The translations under genes and the position numbers were made by a program. The notes beneath the pieces are model-generated. The model had not been told where the DNA came from. It searched no databases and saw only the letters and a list, made by a program, of their open reading frames with translations. From Lactifluus volemus (taxonomy: Eukaryota > Basidiomycota > Agaricomycetes > Russulales > Russulaceae): a DNA stretch of 64,000 bases. Positions within the stretch are counted from its first letter, which is position 1, and every line of letters begins with the position of its first letter. The stretch is taken from positions 62,001 through 126,000 of the forward strand of contig WTXI01000003.1 in NCBI GenBank assembly GCA_022376515.1, read 5' to 3'. Shown here piece after piece: positions 25,001-35,542 of this stretch.

Positions 25001-25808
25001 TTCCGTTTGAGAGTCCGCGACCAACTCGGCGTGCGACCGTACTGGGGCGCTCGCCAGAGAAATCACATGGTGTGGATATCGATGTTGACATGACACCGTC
25101 AAAGCGGAAGGAGAAGTCTAAATCAGCAAATGATCTGAAACGCCTTATTCGACCAATCTCCAAGGTAGAATTTGAATTAGACAAATGTGAGAGCAACCGA
25201 GACGTTCACATGCCGCCTTCAAACTAATTTCACCGTGTAGTTGCGAGGAAATCAAGTCTCTCCGCGGTCCTTGACAGAGACCTATTTACCCCTGATCCTG
25301 CGCCGATACACCCAGATACTTCAGAAAGTTCAAGCGACCATGATACGCGCCATAGTCCACTCGCGATAGCTTAACCGACTCACTATTCGTTGTGCAAGCG
25401 TATCCTACCCGTCAGCAAGCAATGACATCACCCGCCTTGGATTCCGCGACCCAACGCCAGCTTGAAGGCGTTTACGACCGCATCCTCATGGCCACTGACG
25501 GGGTCAAACGTGTTGGTAAAGGTTACCAGTCATGCCATGTCAAGCCGATGTCAACAAGTGTATCTTCGGGGTCATCAAAGAGTTCAGGACGACTCTTTCA
25601 TTCAGGACGTCGACCTATGCCGCCACCCATATCCAGCGAGGACAAGTTTATCACATCGAGTGTTGATGAACTTGGTGCTATGCGGTCTGATGGCGACGGT
25701 GTTGACAACATCGGCGTGCGGGAAGACCGCCCTGGCCCAGCAAAAGCAGTCAGTCGTGCGCTTAAAGCGCTCGTCACAGGACGACCAGCTGCATCACGTA
25801 CACTCTAA
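22028..25808 (+). CDS. Protein kinase with HND catalytic loop and long disordered tail
   Basis: Starts [20 protein letters not shown]. The kinase domain is built from short exons: glycine loop [10 protein letters not shown], lysine in [10 protein letters not shown], hinge near ALITMEYLPELV, catalytic loop [18 protein letters not shown] in [11 protein letters not shown], then [14 protein letters not shown] and [20 protein letters not shown]. The usual HRD arginine is Asn here, so it is a non-RD kinase; catalytic Asp, Lys and Asn are present. From about 23290 follows a long basic, Ser/Pro-rich tail with several KEN-type matches (DKENVP, DKENAP) that could be APC/C degrons. Exon joins near 24200, 24540, 24700, 25191 and 25354 are inferred; an alternative is that the protein stops at SPLAIA (about 25374). 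The last part, to [18 protein letters not shown], looks coding. Probably a cell-cycle-linked fungal kinase, by inference from the KEN boxes only. Confidence 0.75.
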
Positions 25809-26830
25809 TAACACTTCGAGCCCTCAACTTCGCTGAATTATCCAACATGGTTCTTTCACTGTCCCAGTCTATCTATCCCCGTCTGGCCCACAACTTGCAT
25901 TTTCTTATCGGTTGTTTATAAATCATATATCACAATTTCTATCGCATCCTTCATCACTCGCCGACACATCTCCTCTTCTTTCCCGATCAACAACATCTCT
26001 TTCCTGCGCACACACCCCAATTTCCTGAATATTGTTCTGCTGTACTTTCTACCGCTATCGGTTCCATCGTGCACGCTGCTATGATGTCAATTACGAATTA
26101 GATTTTCTACGTTGTCACGTTCCTCCTCACGGCATTACACGTTTCACGCTTTAACGTATTGTTCGGCATGATTTTACAGTCCTACCACGAGCAGTTTGAT
26201 GAATTGCAACGGTTTATTTTTTTTCTCGCGTGTCAACTTCAATTGATCGAGGCCGCTTGGCAATATAACCGGGTTGAGACCGCCGTTCGTTGATCTTGTT
26301 GGAACGGAAACCGTAACGTTTGCTGTAGTTGGTCGTTCGAAGGCAGCACGCGGAAGTGCTATTTCTTCTTCAGTCTGAAGGAAGCAGTGGGAGGATACCC
26401 TATCAGTTGGCATCGATCATGGTTTAGGCTATCTAGGGTTCAAGGGGGGCCCAGGAACGTCTCATTTGTTGCCATTGCCATTATTGGCACGCGAATAGCG
26501 CGGATTGATGAGATTAAATTTAAATTTGTGATGTACGAAAAGACTCGCTAGTAGATCACACAGATGCTACTTTACAGAGAAACAGGGAGAGGCCTACGGC
26601 GACGATGGATGTTTTTATCTTGGGATTTTGACGGAAAAGAAGGTGGCAGTGCTAACGATTTCCAAATTTGTGGGTATCACCAGGAAGGAGACGCACAGCC
26701 TCGTCGGGCACGTGAAGCCGGGGATGGCGGTGTGCGAGTGCCAGTAGTGGAGGGTATCAATTACTGGGTTAATATAAGCATGACCCAGTCACCGCGCAAC
26801 CGTCTCAGTTCTCTGTCATGCACTGGAACT
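25809..26830. other. Intergenic, no gene recognised
   Basis: Holds the 3' side of the kinase gene and a T-run at about 26216-26224. A plus frame at 26564-26941 has text (GINYWVNIS) that could be part of the ectodomain of the next gene, but no signal peptide or start could be placed. Confidence 0.4.
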
Positions 26831-26837
26831 TGTCCTG

Positions 26838-28250
26838 GTGACCTCCAATGTTCTTACCTCTTTATCCAAGGCAATCTCAACCTCTTTCTTCCTCCTCTTC
26901 CTCCTCCTCTCTCTCGTCCCTCACACCGTCATCCACATTAGCCCCAACGAGCTCTTTCTCCGACTCTTCCGGGTGCGTCATTTCCGGAATGTTAATTTCT
27001 CCGGAGAACATCCCTCTGACGATCCCTACATTAGAACTCTTTTGTCATCTACCGCACCCTCAACGAGCGATCCAATTGCCTCATCCACCTCGATCACCCC
27101 CACCTCTTCCTCTCAATTCGCCTCTACCTCCTCTGCCATATCCACCTCTACTTCAGTAACACCTTCACCCTCCTCCTTTCATCACCTTGGATCCCTCCCT
27201 CAACACCTTTAACACCGTCCAGCGGGTTCTCCCTCTTTACCCTAACGTCCACATATGTCACAGACATTGGCGGAACTCCTACAACTGTAAGTCTATATCC
27301 CCATATCCCCATACATTGTTTCTCGTGCACTTTAATGTCCCGATTTGTGCTCATGGGTCTGCTGCGCGATCCTTATCAACCAAACGTTACGTATGTATTG
27401 ATATATCTGCCAGGTCGTCACCCCCATCATTACGGCCTTACGAACCTCTACGTCCCCCCGAGCGTCACCGCGTATCGATGTCATCGTGGGATCTGCAATC
27501 GGCGGTCTTGTCGCAATCATCATTGCTCTAACTTCTTTGTTCGTCATGCGAAGGCGCTCGCAACGCCGGCGGTACTGGGAGTTCGCACGTAGCAAACAGT
27601 ACCCATCCCGGGTGACCTTCCTTGCTGGGGAGGAGATGGACCTTCCACATCATCCAAGCCCGCCCTTGATTTACTCTGACCGCGAGCCGTTCATGAATCG
27701 CAGTTGGCGCAATGTCAGATCTTCGCAATCGCCCGATTACTCACATTCTCATTCACACTCGGCGGGCTCTTCACGTACACAATCACCTCCCTTGTCCCCG
27801 CCCCCGCGTCTGCTCCGCCCGCGCGCTTCCGAATCGGGCTCGATATTCCAAGAAAATATCTGGCCACCACCCTCTGCCGCCTCTCAGCTGATGGATCCGC
27901 TCACGCACGCCGCACAAAGCGTCGACCTAGGCCGAATCATTGATGACGTAATGGGGCCCGAGCGCGCTAGCCCGCCCGATATATCCGATACCGGTCTGCT
28001 GCTTACCGTTCACGAGCACGGGCAAGAGCGAGAACAAGATCAGCCTCAACGGGAACAGGAGCAAATGCGGGAGCATGAGAACGAGGACGACGTCGTAGCA
28101 ATGCTCCCGCTCACGTTAGCGCGCACAACTTCGGACGAGCCCGCATTACCAGCGTCAGCGTCTATTCTGCCACAACCACCCCGCTGGCTGTCTCGCTCGC
28201 CGAATCCTTCACCAAAGAGTTCTCCATTACATAAAGGTCAAGCAATATGA
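26838..28250 (+). CDS. Single-pass membrane protein with Ser/Thr-rich ectodomain (5' part unresolved)
   Basis: The 3' part is firm. An exon ending LTSTYVTDIGGTPTT, a 5' splice site GTAAGT at about 27291, then VVTPIITALRTSTSPRAS and the membrane helix DVIVGSAIGGLVAIIIALTS, stop-transfer MRRRSQRRR, and a cytoplasmic tail of about 230 residues rich in Ser, Pro, Gln and Glu ending SPKSSPLHKGQAI. Upstream, three frames each contain Ser/Thr-rich runs (PLSSSSSSSSLSSLTPSSTL, then STSITPTSSSQFASTSS), so unresolved introns or indels interrupt the ectodomain. The architecture is that of Mid2/Wsc-like wall sensors, but the tail differs from the array at 41-60 kb and lacks its PPxY end. Degraded copies of this tail lie at 32990-33165 and 40095-40370. 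Confidence 0.6.
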
Positions 28251-28659
28251 ACTTTTTTGATGATCACGCAACCACACCTGGATGGATTCTTTCCTATCTC
28301 CTTCAAAGAATACCTAATGTATACCTCGTCATTATTTAACTTAAGAGCCACGGACGCGATGATTGATACACTTACGGCTTTTTTTTTCCTTTTCGTATTT
28401 TTTTTTTCTGTTTGCTCTCTCGGATATGACTTTGTATCCTCGGGTAAATTTGCAATACCTCGGACTCTTGTATCCTTATTTTTTGGGGCGGTTTATAATG
28501 ACCGTCCTTGCATAGAGTCTAGTGTCTCGCGTTATGATCCCGATACACCCCAAGACATCTGGACTTCCATTTTACATTATTCCCCTGACGCCCCAACTTG
28601 CCATCCCGAAAGGTGTCCCTTTCTGATCAGTCACGCTATGGTCACACGTCATATTTGAG
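28251..28659. other. 3' side of the membrane-protein gene
   Basis: AT-rich with T-runs near 28380-28410. An open frame at 28257-28658 has a hydrophobic stretch with runs of Phe that simply reflects the T-runs. No gene supported. Confidence 0.45.
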
Positions 28660-28890
28660 ACTCTGATTGGCTGTTGCGAGCGCTAAGCATGCCAGTTTGG
28701 AAATATTATAAACTCCGACACAGTCAGGCGGGACAAACACACTGTTTTTTATTTCGCCACACACTACGATTTCTACCAAAAAAAATGGATGGAATACGGT
28801 CAGACATGGTACTAGATACTGTAGGCTGAATTTTGTGGTGATTGAGCAAGAGTTGGGCGAGAAAATTGGACTTACGCAGAAATGATAAAT
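28660..28890. repeat. Dispersed repeat, copy 1 (pairs with 56876-57070)
   Basis: Shares GATTGGCTGTT, TAAACTCCGACACAG, TACTAGATACTGTAGG and TTTGTGGTGATTGAG in the same order with 56876-57070. Both copies lie on the 3' side of minus-strand members of the PPxY family (29567 and 57226), so the repeat is probably part of an ancestral duplicated unit. The remainder to about 29560 holds no supported gene. Confidence 0.7.
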
Positions 28891-29566
28891 TTTCAGAGGT
28901 GGTTTCGTCCGGGCCGCGGGAGGCACGTGAGCGGTGGCTCAGATGATACGTTGATACACTCATAGCTACATGTTGCTGAATATAAATGCCTCCTGATTAA
29001 AAAGAGAACATCAAGGGATTAACTTTGAATCAACCTGAGAAAAGTAGTGGAGGTGATACCCAGGCATCTATTCTATAGTCTACAAACTTTTTATGAGCAA
29101 AATGTAAGTATCGATGGATAATCCGGGTAGCGGTCCGGTCAAACTTGGTGCATCTGAACGCCTACGCTGCATCGAGCGGAGCTTGAATTTGCTCCTCGTC
29201 GCTTTTGTCACACTCATACTTTTTGACACAATTATACATATTTTCTGAAGATTGCCATCCACTGAGAACATAATGTTGCAGAAAAACTCTGGAAGTACAC
29301 TTCCCAGGGAGTAGCGATAGCACTTGACCCTTTTCTTCATGCGGGAATGACAATACCTGAGACTACCATTTGACGGACCTTCGGTACAGTATACAAGGCT
29401 CATGTAGAGCCTATTTTTTTTAAACATCTCACAACAAATACAAGTTTCGTCGTTACCATCACTAGTACACCCATCGCCCATTTCACAAATTTAACCCATA
29501 CAGTACCAGCTGTTAAAAAGTTAAAAATCAAACCAAGAAAGAAAAAAACGAGTGTATCAGAGGTTC

Positions 29567-30974
29567 TCAGGATGGAGTGATAGCTAGGCGGATCGGATAC
29601 ACGGACACCATCCATGTACTGTATCCTCCTGTTGACTTCGATATGCGCCGGGCAGGCTCCACGACTCGGGGTCGGCATTCGAGCGCCGAGGCGTTGGCGT
29701 TCTGAGCTCGATCACGTCCATAGGGCGCGTCGTCTCCCGGGCCGCAGCAGCGCGAGAACGTCCTCCCTGACTGAGAACGGGCACGGCATCGGGATTGCCG
29801 TGGTCGAGGTGAACATCGCCAAGTTGCCGCTGCTCGAAGAGGGCCCGTAGTAGGGCGAGTGTGAATCATAATGCGAATGCGATCCTGACTCGGAGGTTCC
29901 CATGTCGTTGCCGTCCAACAAGTTAGTACCCAAAAGGTGCGCCTGGCTATCGTGGATTGCGAGGAGGGGCTGTCGTACGCGGCGTGTGGTACCCCCCTCG
30001 ACTCACTCGAACCTGAGGCCTGTGGCTCGGTGTACGGTATGGCAATGCCCGACGCCGTCAGGCTGACCGGCGTCAGGTAACTCCGAAATCGCCGTAAAAG
30101 TGAGGTTCGGTTGGCGCTTTCGGAAGCAATAAAGGCACCAAGTAGTAGGAAGAGAATGAATAGAGCAGTTCCACCAGCAGCTGCACCAGCAATCATGCCG
30201 ATGCGGCTTCTGCTTGCGCTAGTAGTACGACTAGGTACTACGGTCGGATATATTAAGGTTGTCGAATAACAAGTCGTGGTGACAGTAGTGAGTTGACCAT
30301 TAGTTGCGGTCGTTCTGGAAGATTTTAACAACAGTTGTGAGCCCTGACATATGAGTCCTTACGTGATTAAAGACGTGTATATAGACGTCAATGTCGTCAT
30401 TACTGGTCGAGGTTGCTGGGAAGTCGTCGACGTCAACGTCGACGTAATCGCTAACTTTGAAGTCGTAGTCTTGGTCGTAGTACTACTAGTAACTGTCGAT
30501 GTCGTCGGTGTCGTCATTACTGGTACAGTTTTTTGGGAAGTCGTCGACGTCGACGTCGACTTAAACACTAACTTTGAAGTCGTAGTATTAATAGTAACTG
30601 AAAATCCAAAAGACTTTTGTCAGCGATCGCTCACGAGAATTAAGGACAGAGAGGACCAGAGGTCGGATTCAGAACCGTAGTTGTTTGGGCATTATGGGAT
30701 GAGGAGGGTGATGACCGGGGTGGTGACGAGGATGAAGATTTGGGCGGAACTAGAGATGGAGAAGGAGTGGACGGCATCACTGCAGTGGAAGAGGGGACAA
30801 AGTAGCCTGCTTGGTCCCTCCACCGACTGTACACATTGGCGGGGCACTGCCTGAGGTGACGCCTTTTGGAGAGCACGGGGAGAAATATCGCTAGTTATAA
30901 ATGAAAGCACGGAATGCGGGGATGTCATGGTTAAAACGATGGAGAATGTGCACAAAGACATGTCATGACAGAGC
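29567..30974 (-). pseudogene. PPxY-family membrane protein, frameshifted copy
   Basis: The upstream part encodes Pro/Ser text (SLVPPKSSSSSPPRSSPSSS), then a Thr-rich stalk with TSTSTTSQKTVPVMTTPTTS, a splice site near 30350-30330, TTATNGQLTTVTTTCYSTTL, and the membrane helix MIAGAAAGGTALFILFLLLG. The cytoplasmic tail is spread over three frames: LLGTNLLDGNDMGTSESGSH, then SQGGRSRAAAARETTRPMDV, then a third frame with HIEVNRRIQYMDGVRVSDPP and SYHSIL. The last piece matches the family C-terminus (QHxDGGRVPD...PPSYDSI). At least two frame changes without plausible introns make a single protein unlikely. It belongs to the subfamily of the 59541-60819 copy. Confidence 0.65.
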
Positions 30975-32300
30975 AAGTGCTAAACCATAGTTGGTCGATG
31001 AAACGTTCAAGTTGAGCACATCGCTTTTAACGTGGCTGTACCCAAAGACAACAACCAGTCGACAGTCGACATCATGTCTTAATCCAGAACAATTGCTGCT
31101 CGATGGTTGATTTATCTAACTGAAACTAACAGACTCAGAATCATATCAACGCCACGGACTTGGACTCGTGGCTAGATGTGGCGTTGATCGTTGATCCGTT
31201 TTCATCAAATTTCATCCCCGGACCCCGGCCACGGTGCCAGTGCCTGCGTTGTTCCTCAAATAAACCTCAGCCACGGTCTCGACCCTTCCAGTTATCTTAT
31301 CCCCATTTACTCCATCCCTTGGAGGATTGCCCCTATTTCCTACCTAAACTTTGCTATGTTACATATTAAGCATCGCGAGTAGACTAGAATGACCCCACGC
31401 GGAAGCATAGTTACCAACGCTTTTTGGAGGATGCCAAAAAGAGACAGAGACTTTATACTAGTAGGATAGAATGACGACGTATACAGCAGTTGGCCCCCAC
31501 ATCCACCTCATGGTCAGCTCGCACACAATGCCATAGTTTCCAATGCGCCATGCGGAGGACGTAGTCGCCAACAGGGGAGGCAGCCGCCTAGATCATGATT
31601 GTGATCAAAGATAACTTGAAATAGCCTGAGCGTGACTGGCGTTGCCGAGAATACCTACTAGCTGGTAGGCTTTCTCCTTTTCGGGTGCTATTCCCTTGGT
31701 CTGACGTTGCATGTCCTCGAACCCCTTCAACCATGAGGACTTCTTCATTTACACCCCGGGGTCTGCTATCTCTCTGTCCGCTCACACTGCCGCGGTCTCT
31801 CCAAAGACTCCACCGTTATCTCCACTCCGTGTAAATTATGTATCGGTCACTCGAGATACTGGAGATAAGGATCCTACGAACCCGAAATGATATAAAGTAA
31901 TTATGAACTAAGCCACTGGCAATATCCGAGTCCTAGCAGCATATCCAAGGGTGATGTGACCACTGCGGGCTCTGGATTGCGCTACGAGACCACGCAAGGG
32001 ATAGTACCTCGGGACCCCCCCATTCAAGCCGGGTGTCCTTTCCCAGAAATTTCCTGTGCTACGGCAGAATGATTTGTTGTTAGTGTTACCAGGGCGATCA
32101 GATCGGCCCCCTGGCGCGATGCGCGCACTCAAGGAAAGGGCAAGCTCGAGTTTAGGTATGGCGGGAAAGGGACCATGCATGTTGTGGGTATGGACAAGTA
32201 TATGCAGGTGTACGCGAGTGCACTTGAGAAGGTCAAGTAGGAATCATGCGGTACCCGGATGGCAGGCAAGTCAGAAGCATGTTACAGTAAAAATGTTGTT
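30975..32300. other. Relic-rich spacer, no gene supported
   Basis: Contains one half of a short repeat pair: about 31415-31475 matches 32875-32935 (shared GAGACAGAGAC and TAGTAGGATA). Open frames are short. The minus frame at 31588-31785 has no recognisable motif. Confidence 0.4.
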
Positions 32301-32305
32301 CCTGT

Positions 32306-32370
32306 GAGCCCCTTCAAGAAGATTCCGCCCAGCTACCTGAGCTACGACTCGATTCTTGACAGCAGCGCTC
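32306..32370 (+). pseudogene. Relic of the PPxY C-terminus, plus strand
   Basis: The plus strand reads KKIPPSYLSYDSILDS, nearly the conserved IPPSYDSIP end of the array genes with a small insertion. No membrane helix or stalk remains in front of it. This is a short remnant in the opposite orientation to the main array. Confidence 0.5.
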
Positions 32371-32989
32371 TGTTGTCGTTGTTTTGGTTCTAATTCTGTC
32401 CTCTTGATGAGATTTGGCGTTTAGGGGGATGGCGGTTCATTGATGGTGGCAGTGGTGATGGTAAGGATCGCTGTGTTATCCGTCAGACTTGCAAGCCATG
32501 GAGGGGCAAGCTCATGGCAGCCAGTGGCACACACACCAGTGCACTGCATCTCTGAGCCCCTTCTGACATGTCCGAAATTGTCGGGTTTGCTCGTATGGAA
32601 GCTGTCACCACTGTGCCATTGGCGCCGGTCCAGGCCTCGAACTCGTGATGTATCATTCGGATCGTCGTTGCATGTTCCGTGTTTGTGTCTGCGCCCGCTG
32701 AGAATTAAGCAACGACGAGACATCGGGTGACCTGGCTACGTCGCCTCGGCTCGGTTGTGAAAGCCCTCGATTCTGATATTCCTGTTATTGCTTTACTAGT
32801 ACGAGGTTGCGGACGTGTCACTTTGGCCTTTGATTGCTTAAACTTGATGGCTGCCAGTCGGAAATGTAGTTCCGAACGCCTTTAAAGATGCCTGGACGAG
32901 ACAGAGACATTATATTAGTAGGATAGGATGATGTCAATGATAATTTTTCTTTATTCCAAACTGGTGTGATTGCAGCAAGACATGGGCTT
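32371..32989. other. Spacer with the second half of a short repeat pair
   Basis: The segment 32875-32935 matches 31415-31475. No coding region is supported; the facing frames at 32421-32730 are featureless. Confidence 0.4.
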
Positions 32990-33165
32990 ACGCAATCATG
33001 TTCACACTCCGCCATCACCGACAGTCGGGCCTCCGCACATTCACGTCGTCCCGCCACCGCGTCTGCTCAGCGTGCCCGTGTTTCCAAGTCTGGTTCAAGG
33101 GACCCTTCGTCGTCTCTCAGCCGATGGACTTGCTTGCATCCTGCGACACAAAAGGTCTTAGCCCG
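32990..33165 (+). pseudogene. Relic of the 26.8-28.25 kb gene tail
   Basis: The text around 33050-33120 (CCGCCACCGCGTCTGCTC, then a Leu/Val-rich part and CTCTCAGCCGATGGA) aligns with 27795-27900 of the membrane-protein gene (CGCCCCCGCGTCTGCTC ... CTCTCAGCTGATGGA). It has many substitutions and no open frame of the original tail. It is an old partial duplicate in the same orientation. Confidence 0.6.
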
Positions 33166-35542
33166 CGTCATATGTATACTAACATTCCCATTCCCAGAGA
33201 AAAGCCTGGGTTGCCCTGCACATGCACATTCAACCCTTGATTCAATTTCCTACGTAGAACACACATCTCCTTCTCGATTTATGACTTTGATGCACATAGA
33301 ATAGGGTATTTTAAATTCTCACCCTGCAAACATATTAGTACCATGTATAGCATCCATCTTACGCCAGGTAACAACAACGATTGCCCCATTGATCACGAAA
33401 AGCAAACAAAAAAAAAGACCAAGCATCGAGGGCAACACGATGAATCCCACAATGGCCAATCAGTGGATCAGTGGGTCGTCAACTGGCACGTATCACAGGC
33501 TGTGCTGAAGCATGAACTCGAGACAGCTGAGACAAAGCCTGAGTGATGCTGCGCCAAGAACCTGGAGATACTGACATTGACGGTATGGGCGGTGGCGGTG
33601 CCACAGATGGTATGTACAACGACGAGCAGTATCAATATGGTACAACACAGAAGGGACAAGACTGGAGGTAGCGCCAGCATTGTCCGGCACCCAGCAATAC
33701 TATGAAATACTATGAGAAGCGGGAAATGAAAAGACAAGGCATCGCAACTCCAAAGTTAGCAGGCAGAGGTGAAAGCGAAGTTGAGCTAGGGGCTGAGGCT
33801 GGGGAAGAAAAGGCGGTGGGTCGATGCGACTAAAATAACAATAACTTCATAGAGGGCAGACTTGGACGGAGGACAACAAGTCAGATTTGAAAGGAACGAC
33901 AAACAAGAGATAGCGGGGGTCGGAACTAGAGAGAAAACCTCCCTGAGCCTGAGCTGAGGAGGACGGCTGACAACCGGGGGATCCAAGAGGGCTGAACCTT
34001 GAACGTTTCGACCGTTGCCATAACCCCGAAAAGCGTGGAGTATCAAACATGATCGTCATTCCTTGCGAGGAACGGGGTGTAAAAAGTTGAGAAGGTAGGG
34101 GCACCCGAAACACTTTACATCATTGAATGTGGGGCAAAAAACATGTGGGACGAAATGTGGGAGCGGACTCCGAGCACCAACGGTGAGGGACACGATGAAA
34201 TTAGAGGCCCACTGAGGCCATACAGTAGCAATACAGGTTAATAATCAGGGAATGACTCGGAAGTTTGCTGCCGAGTCCGAGTCACCGTGCGCATGCGCCG
34301 CGACACCCTTTTTTTTCACCCAGTACATCCCTTCTCCTCGAGCCACTCCTCATCACAACGCCTCATCACAACCACCAAGCTCTCGCTTTCCGCCATACTC
34401 GGCGTCAGTACCAAGTGGTACCTTCAAGTTATCATCGTGCCAAATTTCCTATCCTGCGTGGCACAAAGAGGGGAGGTCCTTCAAGTCATGGGTATGCACA
34501 GATTGTGAAGGGATCTTTAGGCGACCGTCTAGTGGTTTTATACTGTTTCCGAGAAATGGGAGGCCCCAAAGTGAGAAATACTCTAGTAGTACAGTCCAAT
34601 TCGAGGTTAGCCCATGGCGCTACGCTCAGACGATGTGTTTTGCACTGATGTTTTTGCTGCGAGACTCAGAGCTCCCCAGTCCCCACCATAGACTTGCGGC
34701 GACATCAATGCCCTATGGCAAGGCCCAGAGCGTTTAAGACCGCCTCCTGTACCTTGACGTCACAACTACTAGTATGCAGCAGAGGAGAATGTGCCACCTA
34801 CTCAGTGTATATGTCCCACAGTGCGATGACTGGGTGCGCGAAGTACCACGCCAAAAATCTGCACAATGGACATGCTGGTCTGCGTCGAAGAATCTGTGAG
34901 GAAGATAAACATACGGCCACGTCCAGAACTTCGAGCTGCGCGAAACGTGTCAAGCCCCATGGGGAGCAACAATAGTAATGGGCGCAACCCATTGCCTGGA
35001 AAAGATTACTCTGGCGCAAGTTTCGTGTCATCGCTCACGAGCGATGAGTCACCCTCAAAACATATGGGTGGGCTTACGAGCTCGCACATGCTATGGCAAG
35101 GGCTGGGGGTATGAGAAAAGATAGCTTTGGTCGCGAAAGATTCGGAGGGATGAGGCGTGAACTGAAGGCCTGGTATGTGTTGGACTGCGGAGTGCTTCTG
35201 GGAAACCTGATAAACGTTGTAGAGGCCAAGGATGGAAGAGGCGTCCGCAGCAGTGATTACGCACCATAATAATGACCGATATGATCCCGCAGCCTTCTCA
35301 AACTGTCCAGATGTAAAGAACTCATATCGATTACGCTGTTTGGCTTTGAGTTATCCGGCGTTTTTACGGTCATGTTACCCACTAGGAACGTAATGGACTG
35401 ACAGCTGCGTATCATGATAGACATTCTCTGCCGCTCCCTAGTAATGCCGGGCCTAGTAGCTGCGCCTTCTCTGATATAAAATCTGTTACCAGTGAGGCCA
35501 CTCTTTGGCCCTTCCTCCCCACTTGGTACTATTATATAATCT
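33166..35542. other. Long stretch without a supported gene
   Basis: A hydrophobic minus frame at 33468-33690 (LSLLCCTILILLVVVHTICG) could be a fragment of a membrane protein. A 161-codon frame at 34252-34737 (plus) lacks features. The last part before 35543 is the promoter region of the RdRP gene. Nothing firmer was seen. Confidence 0.4.

Noticed and set aside
34252..34737. 161-codon plus-strand open frame
   Set aside because: No signal peptide, domain or helix; composition like the surrounding non-coding DNA. The other frames at this place are also open.
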